A DNA stretch of 64,000 nucleotides, taken from the NCBI RefSeq assembly GCF_041381155.1, contig NC_091135.1, positions 496,001 to 560,000 of the forward strand, given 5' to 3'. Source of the stretch: Argopecten irradians (Eukaryota; Mollusca; Bivalvia; Pectinida; Pectinidae). Both the position numbers and the translations under genes were made by a program. The notes beneath the pieces are model-generated. The model did not search any database and was not told the DNA's origin. It was given only the letters and a program-made list of their open reading frames with translations. Shown in pieces: positions 21,635-35,300 of the stretch. Position 1 is the stretch's first letter; the number at the start of each line of letters is the position of its first letter.

Positions 21635-21816
21635 GTCTTTTGACAATATATATTCTCTTTACTCAAGAGAAAATACTTATAAATATCAAAGTGCTATGAG
21701 CTAAAATGTGGGAAAATGTGAAAGATATATTCTAATTATTTTTCGTGTATTGTTTTTCTTGTCCATGAACCGAAGACAAAAATATATTTTATTTGATCAA
21801 GTATTCTGAAAAATCA

Positions 21817-22335
21817 ATTATAAGCATTGGTGTCATTATTTAACGATTTAATCGGGATACAGTATGAAAGGAATTTTGTTTGCGCACTGTGTGAATCTGA
21901 GTAGCGGAATTTTTAAGAATTGTATCACACAATTCGTTATAATTAATTTTTCTTTGTTTTCATACCAAATCTGGCTTTCTGATTGGTCAATATTTTTTTT
22001 GCATACCACTATGAAAAAAAAATCCGAGAATGGCGCGAAACCCCGACGTTTTCGTGACGTCACAATAGAGACATTGACGTTGCGTATTGATTCGGAAAAA
22101 AGAATCCCTTGAAAAACCACTATAATGTTACATTTAAACATACTTCATTTTATCAAATAGAGTATAAAATTAATTATAAGTATTGATGTCACTATTTTTT
22201 TATTTTATCGGGTTATGAAAAAAAAATTGTTTGCAAACTTTTGTGAGAATCCGCTACGCGGATTCACACAGTTTGCAAACAAATTTTTTTTTTCATACCC
22301 CGATAAAATTAAAAAATAGTGACATCAATGCTTAA
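21817..22335. repeat. MITE-family repeat with large palindrome
   Basis: Two related pieces lie end to end. Bases 21,817-22,130 carry the CGTGACGTCACAATAGAGAC block also seen, inverted, at 1,625-1,960. Bases 22,177-22,335 form a near-perfect hairpin with arms of about 78 bases and a TAC loop at 22255-22257 (GAATCCGC / GCGGATTC next to the loop). Noncoding. Confidence 0.7.
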
Positions 22336-23934
22336 GTGAAAACATACCAGTGAAAGGAGAGAACTATACTGCAAAATCTATTGTGAAACGTGATTACAGT
22401 GTGAAATGATATAGTTTCATCAGCAATATCCTCTGTCCTTTCACTGCAGCTAAAGTGGCCACCAGTCTCTAGAATATTGAAATCACAACTACAATTTGGA
22501 TTGTTTATTTTTGTCTCTTCTTTATGGACCGCAGAATCGAAAAAAAACGATTCCCGGAAATACCCTTGTGGGCACAAGATACCATAGAGACGTAAATGGT
22601 TCGGAGCCGGCTTATTGGGTATTTAGGGCGTATCAATTTCAAATATTCAATGTATGGGTTAGGCAAGGGGAGGTAATCAATATTGAAATTGCATGAATAT
22701 TTTTGTCAATTTTTGGCGCGGAATGCAACATAAGATGGCACCCCCACATAAAAGTTTATCAAGATGGTAGATCTTAATTTCTTTTTATTCACAGGTATGC
22801 GAGATTCCATTCCTCAAAATTAGTGATAGGTGACCAGACTTGAGAACTCCATTTTACCTTGGCAGTGGCAAACTTTAACTTTGCCGTCTATGGGAAATCA
22901 TTTGGTTTTGCGATTTGTTTCCCATCTTTCAAACTAGGGGGAGATATTCTAGTAAAACAAGTCTTATAACAACTTAAGGTCTGGTGGCAGTCTACTAAGA
23001 GACGTAAAATTACAATCTCTGATCCCACTTACTGCTGAGTCCTAGTAAGTAAACAGTTGTCATCAAATGTACACTTGTACGTATGACGTCACATACCACT
23101 TTACAGCGGCACATAAAGATAATTTTGTATATGTGTATATATACATTTACCAAGTATGCTTGCAAGGATTAAATGATTGAGGTGAACAAATTAACATGCT
23201 CTCAGATTCCGAACAGTTTGTCCAAGATAAGTCCGCTTGGAAAAGCTTGTAAATAAATACACTTAATGGCGTAAAAGTGTTACAATATGTCTCTCAGAGA
23301 TACCAGATAGCATTCGATGAAGGTTGATTCGAGGGAGATCATGACAATCATACACCAAAAGATAGACATACAGGATAAGGATAGTGTATCAATGAAAGTT
23401 GTGGAAGATGTGTTAATACAATATAATGGAAACTTATCTTCTATTGACAAAATTCAAACGGTTTTATGGCTGACATATTGTTTCTCGAATACGTTCTAAA
23501 AATGGATATGATAAAAAATATTGACAAACTGTATTTATTTTATTAATGTACATTAAAACAATGTATTGGGGTTTACTATTAATTACTTAAATACTCCCCA
23601 AAACGAATCCATATGGACGTTCATTTACCTTTTCGTTTATACTATAGTCTGAACTCTCATTTAAAAAAATTTGTATATGGTGTGTATGAGCAAGGCAGTT
23701 TTATTTCATTTCATTTCAAAATATTTCATTAAATCGAAAAGATTCAATTTTGGATCGGGCAGCAGGCAAAGACTATATATGCCCTCTACACATGTATTGT
23801 ATATAGAAACACATTTTTAAGAGCATATCTTTAAAAGCATATTTGCACATTAAAAGGCAGTTTTATATAGTAAAGTTTTTACTTCGAGTTGTTCCCCCTT
23901 AAACAAACACTTGTTCTTGTAAGTATCATACAAG
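22336..23934. other. Intergenic region, repeat-bearing
   Basis: No gene recognised. Bases 22,530-22,770 resemble 38,400-38,720 (shared GACCGCAGAA, GGGTTAGGCAA and AAGATGGTA(G/A)ATCTT), which suggests an old dispersed repeat. Bases 23,066-23,290 resemble 61,955-62,205 (shared GTACGTATGACGTCACA and GCTTGCAAGGATTAAAT), consistent with the tandem duplication extending this far upstream of both genes. Confidence 0.5.
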
Positions 23935-24027
23935 TGTTGATCACTTCTATGACGCAATCGAAATGATGCTTGGTTACCGGATCACCTCCTATTCACAAAT
24001 CTGTTGGAAATCCCTGCTATCTTTTTG
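23935..24027 (+). CDS. SLC6-type transporter exon (partial gene or relic)
   Basis: Reads DHFYDAIEMMLGYRITSYSQ then ICWKSLL. The FYD.I..M.G.R....... .CWK pattern is characteristic of sodium/neurotransmitter symporters just before transmembrane helix 11. The acceptor AG is at 23933-23934 and a GTAATG donor follows. The expected T-P after CWK is missing, so this may be a decayed copy. It ends in phase 2. Confidence 0.5.
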
Positions 24028-24431
24028 GTAATGTGTGAATAATTCATGACATTTAATCAATTTCTACAGGGCAAACACCATGGCAAAGCTTGTAAGACTT
24101 AGTACAACTTAAGTAACAACAAAGACGTTCATTTTGAGTTGAAAATGGCCGTTTATTATATCAAACGACTGTTGTAACAAATATATTTGAAATATATATC
24201 TGATAAGATATTGCATTGGCCGCCTCGGCCACGATCTTTTACCACAAAAGTCTTAGATGTGGGGATAAAAAATATCATTTGTATATTTTGCTGATTGCTT
24301 AAATATCGGCTCTATTTATCCGTAATTAAAAACAATGTTATGGATCAATCCGGGACTCAATGTTCGTGATTCAATAGTTAACTTTTACCACTGATAAACT
24401 TTAGCTTAATGTATTTCATTGTATTTGACAG

Positions 24432-24577
24432 CGATTCGACCTTTGACTTACAATAAATCGTACCAGTATCCTGGTTGGGCTCCGGCGTTTGGGATTACCT
24501 TAGGCGCCTCAGCTTTGTTATGTGTTCCTGTTTATGGAGTAGCTAAGCTTGTTTCCGCTTCCGGATCACTATCGAAG
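24432..24577 (+). CDS. SLC6-type transporter exon, helix 12 region
   Basis: After a TTTGACAG acceptor it reads IRPLTYNKSYQYPGWAPAFG then ITLGASALLCVPVYGVAKL and SASGSL. The PLTYN...YPGWA.A.G and LC.P.Y motifs match the last helix and C-tail of SLC6 carriers. Its phase (needs one preceding base) does not fit directly with the exon at 23,935, and no helix-11 exon was found between them. A GTTTGG donor is weak; without splicing the frame ends in TAA a few codons later. Other exons of the gene were not found, so this is a fragment or pseudogene. Confidence 0.6.
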
Positions 24578-26275
24578 GTTTGGTTTTTATTTTAATATAT
24601 TGTTTTAATTATGAATCAATGTTGATACATTTGCATTCTTATCTAATTTTTTACCTCGGTTTCTTATGTATTTACAAAGACAAAGAAGGTTTTCAAAAGT
24701 GCGCTTTTTTGTCATGCAGAGATGTCACGTATTTAGGAAAGACAAAACTGGAAAGCAAAAAACAAGATATGCTTATAATTCAAATATATAAAGTTGTCTA
24801 TAATGCATGTCAAAATAATTACTTCCAAGTGTCAAGTACATTTATGAAAAATACATGGTTAAAACAAACCTTCAGAAATTAAAACAAATAGTGTACATTG
24901 TATTGATATCTTGTTACAAATTAAACAAAAATATATAGGTCTGCCTTCTTTTTCGCTCTTTTGATTATTATTCGATATCCACATATCATTATTAACGTAA
25001 CTATATTTTTGCGATTATGCGCTGGTGATCGAGGTCTGTTTATGTCATTCAACAAATCAGTGGTAAGAACGATCGACCTAATAGGTAAAAAAGAAAGTGA
25101 TGGCAACTTGGTGGAACTGTGAATAGTGTTTTCTTTCATCTCATTACTATACGTACATGTATGTTCTTCAGATTACATTGAAGAGAAATACTGCAATGTA
25201 GTGCAGAGCAAGAAGTCAAAGCTATTGCAAACTTACAGAATTAGAATCAAAATATAATAAGAAACATCAAAATATGTCTGGAGTTGATTACTTGACGAGC
25301 TTTAGGTTTTCAAAAACGGATTGAGACAGATAGAAATTTGTCATTCCAGTTAACCTGGTTAAGTGAACTAATGTGAATTTAGGCCATACCGTGGTTTCGG
25401 CTAAAACTGGCTTAAGTCATTTTTGAACCTTTGTAACGAGAAAACGACGCCTAGTATTTTTGGAACTACTGCAATGTGACTGACCCCAGCAACCAACGCT
25501 TATTTTTGCAAAGCATAACATTCAAATTATTCATTCTTAAATGAATTTATTAACCGAATAATAAAAACATAAGTTTAAAAAGAAATAATGCAGCCAAAAA
25601 AAAGAAATAAAAATGATATTACAATAAATTAAAAACCGTAAAATGTCCTTTCGTTTACTTTTAACTATAAGTGTGAATGTTTGGCGACACAGCACGCCCA
25701 TACCACACTCTTTCAAAAATTATGCACTGACCACGTCATTGCACGCAACCTAAAAGGGACGTAAAGCACTAGAAAGCAAAACCAAACACTACTCCCTCAG
25801 TCATTATATATATTAAAGGCTCTTATCGATAAATGTTTTATTCAACAATATACAACGATCCATTTGTTCAAAATAATCAAAATATAGACATAAATGTAGT
25901 AGGGGCAGAAAATGCACGACCGACTGGGGTTCAATCCCATAATCCTACGAACACTATACAAGATCTATACCACTTAACCTATCTGGTGGCAAGCGGTCGA
26001 TCCGATCTGGAACCGTTACACTCTTGCTTTTTTGTTTTAGCTCCAAAGAGTCAGTACACAACCCAGGTTCAGGTGTCTTCCTGCTAAGCGTATCGCAAAT
26101 GCCTGAACCATGGTTTGATCCCAGGTATCGGATGTAGAAGGAGCGGAAAACCAAAGCATATATTGTACGCTTTAACATTCTGTTATGTAAATCCACAGTT
26201 GTGCCCTTCTTATGTATTTAGTTCATTGAACCTCCATTGCTGTTTATATACATTTATCTATAATAATCAATTCCT
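24578..26275. other. Intergenic region between the SLC6 fragment and copy B
   Basis: No confident gene. A piece related to the 131-bp MITE lies near 25,395-25,450. Around 25,926 and 26,112 are B-box-like GGTTCAATCCC and GGTTTGATCCC strings that may be remains of SINEs. Confidence 0.4.
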
Positions 26276-26335
26276 TTAAGTGTGGGTAGTATCCAGGTAC
26301 TCCCTAATTATGTTGTAGCAATATTGGTACTGCTC
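26276..26335 (-). CDS. Copy B exon 31: last coding exon
   Basis: EQYQYCYNIIREYLDTTHT then TAA at 26276-26278, after a TTTAACAG acceptor. EQYQ.CY is the usual closing helix of a receptor PTP D2. Confidence 0.8.
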   Translation of the reverse strand, partial: EQYQYCYNIIREYLDTTHT

Positions 26336-29300
26336 CTGTTAAATATATAGATATAACTTTTAAAACATAAACATGTCAAATAAATAACTTTACATCTTTT
26401 ACATAAATATATGCAATCTCTTTTACATCGTAAGCTATCGTAAAAACTTTTCCATTCATCATTTTATAATGTGCATTTGTATTGAATATTAAGTAGTCAT
26501 TTAAAGGTAATTAATTTCACTAGTTTTTCCCAATGATCAATTATATATTATCCATTTTGATATTTGGTGCCATGAAGCTTACGAATAATACGCTTATACT
26601 TACAAAGTTGATTAAGAATGACGGACATCTCACAAGAATTTGGCGTGATATCTGAAATATGTCGACCTCTTCATCAGCTTTCATCTGATCTCTGGCATTG
26701 CTGATGCAACAGAACAGACCGCTCTGAGAAAAGCCATCGCTGAGACAAAAAATAAGTATGAAGATGAGACAGTATTACAGAATACGAAAGAAAACAGCCA
26801 TTTAAATAATGGCATTTACTTTAATTCAAAATGAAATAACATATGAAAACATATAGGATTTTAGTTATTTCATAATTATATCATTCCGAACCCATTGATA
26901 GCAAAAATCAAGCTCACATAAATACACAATTTAGCTTAATCTTCAACAGTACCTTTGAAATAAAGACATGTTTTAAATGATTGACTTCGTTATTGTTTAC
27001 GAAATTACGTTTATCAACTCAATGAGCAAAATTGATATTTTTATTATGACTTCTTTAGGCATTTACATTTTTCAATTGGTTATTAAAATAAAACTTCACC
27101 AGTTAGAAAACTGAATCCAATAGTAGCATAGCAATTGCAAAAAAAAAAAAAAAAAAAAATTGAAAATATAATCAAATAATAACAGCTCTTATAGAGTAGG
27201 AGCAGGTCCCGGAAAAATAACCGTTCTCGCCTCCATCCCTGCCAACCGTTGTCCTTATCTAGGTCGACTCTTACGTCATATCATCAAATTTTTGTTTTTA
27301 TTATCCCATAAATATGTATGTTTCGTATTGATAAATTCACATAATAGCAGTTGTGTATATGCCTTTCATAGGTTATCTTCAAACTCTCTTAATTCCAATT
27401 GTTTTCATTTAGCTTTCGACATTTCAAATAATAACAGTTCTTATAGAGTAGGACCAGGTGTCCCGGAAAAATAACCGTTCTCGCCTCCATCCCTGCCAAC
27501 CGTTGTCCTTATCTAGGTCGACTCTTACGTCATATCATCAAATTTTTGTTTTTATTATCCCATAACTATGAATGTTTAGTATTGATAAATTCACATAATA
27601 GCAGTTGTGTAAATGCCTTTCATAGGTTATCTTCAAACTCTCTTAATTCCAATTGTTTTCATTTAGCTTTCGACACGTCGGACATTATATGGCACGTTTT
27701 TGCATAACTAAGAGGAAGTTTTTAAAGTATTATATACAGAACATTGGCTCTATTTTTTGTACTATATCGTATGACAAAAAGACATTGCAAGTCGCGATAT
27801 GTGATGTTTTTAGCTTCCATAAATGCAGACGAGGAACACAACTGATCTCAACGATACAGAAATCTCAATTCAAATTAGATTATTTCAAGCTGTATCTTAC
27901 CGACACATGACGACCGTTGTTTTGGTGTCGTCTGATTTACGGCGGCTGTCAACAAGTTTCATCAGCTGGAGTAAACTGGAAGAATCTGGTGGGACGGGCG
28001 AGTATACATCCCAACCAGAAAGGTGGAACACTCGAACCATGGCACTAAAACCATGCTGAAAGTTTCAAAAATACCCTTGTATTGCTCTTCATACTGTCAT
28101 ACATTGCTACTAAGCATTATCACTAAGTTAGATTAGATATTTAAAGTTAAAAAAGCAATGCGAAATATATAAGGTTTTAACGATATAAAGATGATAAATT
28201 CATATGTGAATTAAAACGAAATGTTAAAACAACGTAGTAAAGTCATTGATGATAAAGAAACGTTTTCAGTTTCGCATCGTTTTAAGGCGATTCCTTTAAA
28301 GGCCCACTACCTTTCCGAAACGGATTTTAATTTTTAAAATGGGAATGTAAAACGAGATCGATAATTTTGTAGTGTCGCAAAAGTTATTACCGTTCATGCT
28401 ACACTCATCATGTTCTGAATACCGCGCGGTTGTTGACTATCACTGCGCCAACAGAGCGAAATGAATTTCCATAGTTATCATATATTACGCAGCAATTCTT
28501 GCATATGTTTGGTGTCATTATCTCATATTAGGCGATCAACAAGTATTTTCTTATGTTATTAATGTTTTTAAGAAACGGAAAGGTAGTAGGCCTTTTAATT
28601 ATCCATATGTACCGATTATTTGTATTTTATAAGTGTGTTTTTTGTGTATTTTGAGTATTTATTTCTTGCATGAGTAAGGTTATCTTTATCAACAATAAAA
28701 AGTCAATAAACATGTTATCATTAAAACTCTGTCATTTCAAATTCTACATGGATGATCATATGCCAGATCTACCTCATTTTCGATTAGAACGTCAAGCAAA
28801 TCAACATTTGCTGTCACTGCGGCTTTGTTTTGTTGTTCCAGAGTAAAGCTACCGACTGATTTTTCCTCATTTTCTTTCGGTAACCAGTTCTAAAATCAAA
28901 AGTGAATATAACTTTTTAAAACAATTAGTGCAATGCAGATTAAGATAATCACACACCGGCATGAATATAAGTTTATCAAATGCCATCAGCTAATGAAAAT
29001 ATACTAAATTCATTTCAGTGAAATTACACTTACAATGGCGTCTTCCTGAATAATAACAAGTGTTTGACACTTGTGATCCACAATCATCGTCAAGAGGTCC
29101 ACTACGGTGTCTTCAAGGGGGCACTGGGTGACAATGTATCCTATGTAAGATGCATACGACTGGAAAATGATGTATAAAATTATTTAGTAATCGGTATCAA
29201 AGTGTTTAACACGTATTAAGGATTTATAACACGTAGTCATAGATATGTACTCGGATTGAAATGGGTAGATCACGGTTGATCAATCGGTAAGAACATCCAT

Positions 29301-32300
29301 CTAGTGTTCGGAGGTCCCGGAATAGAACCATCATCAGACCGTCATACAGAAGTGCGCTAACAGGGAATATGCTAATTTCAAACTTTGAAAGGGGAAGAAT
29401 GTACAGAAATGGTATAGATCAAGGATCGGTAACCAGGTAGCTCAATCGAACTATTATCAAGAGGTCCCTGTCTGGAGTCCCGGTCTGGTCATTTAAACAT
29501 ACTAACATGAACGTATACTGGTAGTCATGCCAACGGCGACACATCAGAGATGCTTGTTCCATTTATTCGGGATTTCTATTTCAATTCAGAATACGCCAGA
29601 CTTGTTTATATTTAGTTTATAAATAAAATGAATAACATCACTCACAGGAACCAGCACTGCATTGATATAGTCTGTTCTGTCGTTAGCATGTGATGGTAGG
29701 CATACTCTGAACTTGTCCACTGAATACAACAAGAAAATACAGATATGATCACTTGTTGTAGCGTATTTCTTTAAAAAGCTTCAATCTGTGTCGTTTGTGC
29801 CGGTTTTCTGTCTTAAATGTCCTGACTACTTCGTATGACCGCTTTGTACAATTCGCTTATTATCAATGTAACTCTTATAAAAATATTTAATATTTTGCCA
29901 TTACCATTAACATTATCTTGTTAATAAAGAATAAATATGCATAGAAAGAACCTTTTGGACTTAGTAAACAATATGAGGACAAATTATATCTCTTAGTTTG
30001 TCCTATTTGTGAATGCCAGAAGGAACGACTACGTTCTATACTCGAGGTAAGGTTGCAATGTTATAATTGATATATCACCTGCTAGGACTGACAAGGACCT
30101 GTTCTTCATCTTATTGGAGTCCAGTAAGGCTGCTCTATAGTCTTTATAATCATAATGTGGCTTCAAGGATTGTGTCAGCTATACAAAATGAATTTGGTGA
30201 TTAAACGTTAGATTGATTGCCGAGGGGTAATTCATAAACGTCCAACCCGAGGCTTGGCGATGGTTAGACATTTATGATTCCTCTCAAGGGTTCTGATTCC
30301 CTTGATACTCCTTCAAGATATGAAATGGTTATTTTCCCCTATATACAAAGAAAGGATGAGACACAGGTCGCGAAAGAAAATTTTCTAACGCGCCATGGCC
30401 ACCGGTCCGTCGACTGCATATCAATATTGATGACCTTATCAACAATACAAACCCAGTTACCAACGTATGAGGTAATGAAGTCACGTATATACTTTCGGTT
30501 CAAAAGGCTAGCACATGCATCTAATCATACCATAGCATTATATATTGAAAAAGAAATATCTCATTGCTTAAATGGCTGATACTTGCGTTTAACTGGAAAA
30601 CGGGAAAATTAAACGATAACTTATTTCAATTTTCTCTATCAAAGCCATATTTGGCAAAATCGCGAAAAGAATACCTATATATGAGATAATTTCGCTTTGT
30701 ATCTGGAGCAGACACATAATGAGATGAGACAAATACTCGGCTCTGGAAACGTCGGGATCAAGTTTAATTAAAGGTCATATATGTGAACGTAGATCTTAAC
30801 GATGACATAACTAGGATCTTTAGGATCTTTATATAAAACTTGCTCCAGATAAGTTTACCTTGTACTCTTCATTGAGTTTGGACTTATGTGCTGGACCAAC
30901 ATCGGCTAGAACTGCCAGTGTCACGTGGTATGTATCTCTAGGAATCAAGGTGTCTGGCATATCGAAAGCTTCAATCAGGAATTGGTGTACAGCTATGTAT
31001 TGTTCCTAGAGAATATCAATAAAACATATACTGAAGTACAAACACAGTTTTTAGGATGTAAACAAATTATTAAACTAAATATATTTGAAAACAGAACAAT
31101 AGCAACACATTTTAGTATTATTGTCATGTTGAGTGCTCCCATCGAACACTTACTTGTTAGCATGAATGAATAATAATAAAGAAATTAAATTGAAAAATAA
31201 ATGAAAAACGTCAGCACAAACCATGAAGATATACATACACTTTAAGTATCGGTATGTAACTCAGGTGCTTAAAAACACTTACAACTGTTTGAACCATATT
31301 GACCCTATTGTTCCGCATTACTTTAACATAATGCATGATGTCAATCCTCCCAAACGCTTTCCCATATTCCAACAGGGCATCTAGTGCTAGGAATGTTCCA
31401 GTTCTTCCGGTACCCGAACTAGAAAGACATGTTTAGACACAATCTATCAATTTTAAGTCAAGTTAATAACGTAAAATTAGAAAAGAATTATGAATTATGT
31501 TAACTTTGATTGGTTGCTTCGATAATTGGACTCATCTATTTGGATTTTCAAATTATCTAGGGTCTTATAGGACGGTCTACCCTGTATGCATTGTGGTGTG
31601 TATTTAAATGTTGTGTCTCCTTGCAATAGGACTTTTGCATTTCCCAACCGATCAAATTTTACTGCCAACGATCAAAACATTCGTCTCTCTCCTTATATAC
31701 TACTATTTTCATAAAATATATTATTCTAGGCCTAGGGACAGAACCTAGATCCCTTTTCACAATGATGAGCGTTAAACACAAGGCTAAATGTGAGGCAGTG
31801 TCAAGGGAGACGTTAGGAAAAAGAGAGTCAGATAGGAAGCAGTGAATAGAAAAAATTCTCTTTAATATTCTAAAATGTACAATTGTAATCGAGTATATAA
31901 GCAAACATTTTTTTACATAAATATTTTAATAATATCAACTAAATGTATACATTCTTAAGGATGTACACCTCTGAGAAGTCAAAAATTTTCTTGTATTAAA
32001 CTTTTTTTCTCACATAGATTTTTGAAAATAGGAGTTCATACCATGCAAGAAAATGGAAGAAAAAACATATGTCGGTATGCTTGTTTTTGAGCTATTGTCA
32101 CTCAAAGACACCAAGTTGACAAAATCTTTTTGGGATTTTTGCAGTTTTGACCATATACACAAGAGTTTAAAGCCATACTTTCCTAATGAGATGTTTGATA
32201 TGTATGGAAATTTGAAGAATCTATTTTCCTGTAGTCTTCTTTAAAAATATACAAGTTTTGATTAATAAGACTCATATTTTTTTCTCAGAATAACAACATA

Positions 32301-35300
32301 TGCTACCCCTACCCCTAAATTTTGAGCTAAAAAAATACACCATTTTCAGCCATTTTTGCCAAATTTAACCATTTATAAAAATAGTTGTGGTATTAAACCT
32401 TTGTTCATATTTTGCATATCAATAGGGAATGGATTGTTCTTTCTTAATTAGGCAGAAACATGGGGGCAGTGTGCTTACTTTTTTGCCCCATTTGAATGTG
32501 TTATTTTCAGTATTTCAGAGTGAAAAATAAAAGTGCTCAAATTACCATTAAATGTAAAAATAAAGTGACAAAAGCGTATCACTTCACGCAATAATGCTCA
32601 AATATTTTAGTAAAAAATGGTTCAACTATGGCTCTACTCAAAGAGGAAAAAGACACAATTTCAAAATTGCGGTCAAATTGGCCATTTCTTAAAATCCCTG
32701 TATAAAAAAAAATCTACTGAAAATAGAAATGTAATTTTTTGACAAAATTTGCATCTGGCAACTTCTTACAGATATTGATAAAATATATTTGAAAATCTCA
32801 TAACTTCTTTGATCTTTGTCGAAACGAGACTTCAACGGGACTGAAACCTCAGAAGAATACATCCTTAACTGAAAGTTTGTCAAGAACTAAAAGACTACTT
32901 TAATACGTCTTTCACATTGATAATACTTTTTGCACATTGAGAATGATATGCAGTTGTTGAAAAATATTCTATACAATTATAGTATTTTAATGAGATCGAT
33001 GCATGATTTTATTGACCAAAGAAAAAGTACCGGCCGAGAACGTAGTTCGAAGTTGTTATTTTTTCTTTGGTCAATAAAAACATGCATCGACCGAATTCAA
33101 AATGTTTCAATTGTTTTATTGTTTTACTTTAGAGGAAGCTCTTGTGTGAACATCTACATTTGTATTTCAGAATATTTTACCATTAATTAAATGATCATAC
33201 CAAAGATCCGAGGATTTAGATTCAGTTTTCTTATTAGTCGTGGTTTCTAGATAGAAGATTGGGAATGCATCATCAAACTGATACTGCAGTTTTCCATATT
33301 TCTCAACGTCCGATGAACGACTTTATATTACTGTCTTAATACGAGTACCGCTCTTATCATTACATCTTTGTATTTGCAGCTCCGGCGTTGTTTAAAAAAA
33401 TTCATTTCTCCTCTAGACTACCTGCTGAGAGGCAAGCCTGTCTGTCTATCATTCGCAATGTTTGCTGAAAATGTGTTTCTAACAAAGTCGGCATCATAGA
33501 AACGCTTAATTTATTAATTTTATGATGCATGCTGTATTCATACGCTTTTATGACCTTTTTATGGTTCGGGAAGTCCCTATCTATTTATAGACAGATCAGT
33601 CAACCAACTTTTTGCAATGAATTTTATCAGTCAATCATTTTTGTTATAGTCAGTCACGTGGTTCATGTGTGTTCCTTTTTAAGTTGACAACTGATTAAGT
33701 TACAAAATATAACTTTTATTAATTTCGATTATTTACATCGATAGGAAGTAGTTCAACTGATGAATTGAATATATCGATCCAACATCCTATAACGTCAATA
33801 TATCAAAGCTTCAACAATAAACTTGATAAACAAAACTCACATATGAAAGAAACTACTCAAAACCAAAACGATAATCATCTACCAAAAAACCCCCAAATAT
33901 TCTGAATATTTCTAAATGCATCCCTCAAATTTTAAAAATATCGAAACAAAGCGGTTAATGGTTTTTACGATGTTTTTTTAAAACGGATTACCTTGACCTT
34001 GATCCGATACCTCTGAAATTCGAAGGGTCCAAAATATCTTCAGTATGTATCCACATGTGAACCTTGTTGAAAATCTATAACGAAATCAAGCTTTGGAAAA
34101 GGTGGCAAACTTGCGGACTGACGGACGGACAGACGGATGGATATAGACTGACAGCGAACTTAAAACATTATATAAAATATCAGAGCAATTAAGCAAGGTT
34201 ATTTACATACCTGCAATGAACAACCATTTTCCCTGTTAAGATATTGACGTAATTCTTTACACGTCGATGGAACACAACAAGTTCATTGGAGTCCGGTGTT
34301 CCATGGTCTGGCCACGTAATGAAATGGAACTGGTGGATTTGTCGTGCTGATTTCGTCTGGGGAGGTAAGTGTAGACGCTTTAAATAAATGTCTAAACTCT
34401 ATTAGTCAAATGAATCTTGAATCTTCTTCCATGATCTGACGTATGGTAATTTTGATAAAAACAATTCTTGTACATTTTATTGTACTTGAACTTTAATTAT
34501 AAAACACAAGCTCTCGAATCGCGATTCCGGATAATTACGCAAATCGTTTTTGTAAATATATATACCTTCTTGTCTGTAACTGTAAGATCTCGGATGACGT
34601 AGAATCCATACGATCGTTCCCGGTCAAGGACGATGTTGAAATGGGATGTTGAAAAAGGCTCTCCCTCATCTGGCCAATACTGTGCACTCTTAGGGTATAG
34701 ATTTAGAGAAAGCAATATTTCTATTGAAATATTAAAGTATTACCATGCGTGAGGTTATCAAAATCAAATCTTGTACCAATATTGAAAGAAAAATTGGCAT
34801 GTGTGTGATTGTTACCATCAGGTCCACGGGGCTCACATTTTAATAACCCTTCAGACTTGTCTAGATCATCTTTGTCTTGTTTTCTTGGGAGAAAAATATG
34901 CTATATCCATAAAAAAACTTAAAAATTAATTTAATTTTGTGCTTACTTTAAAAAAGTAATTTCAATCATTATGTGTCATTATATATAAATTATTTATCAA
35001 TTAAAAATCAATTAGACCATGTCTTCGAAAATACCATATGACCAGTTGTTTTCGAAGGTCAAAATTTTCGCGATTTGAAGAGAAAACGAGGAAATAAAAA
35101 GCGCTTTTAAATATTCGCTTCCGATGTTTTAAATCATTAGTCAATGTGTCACGGATCAAATTTTCGCGATCATTGCAATGTCCCGTGAAATCGCAAAAAT
35201 ATTATCCCCATGAAAATAACCGGCTATACGATAGTCAAATTTCGATAGTTCGTGTATGGGTTTGGTCAGAAATCCTATTCACTGTAAATGACTTCGACGA

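Noticed and set aside
25155..25200. Possible last exon of the SLC6 fragment after a TTCTTCAG acceptor
   Set aside because: Only about nine codons before a stop, no family motif, and the donor upstream is weak.
25900..26150. Possible tRNA gene or SINE with GGTTCAATCCC
   Set aside because: B-box-like strings only; no A box at the right distance and no cloverleaf could be drawn.
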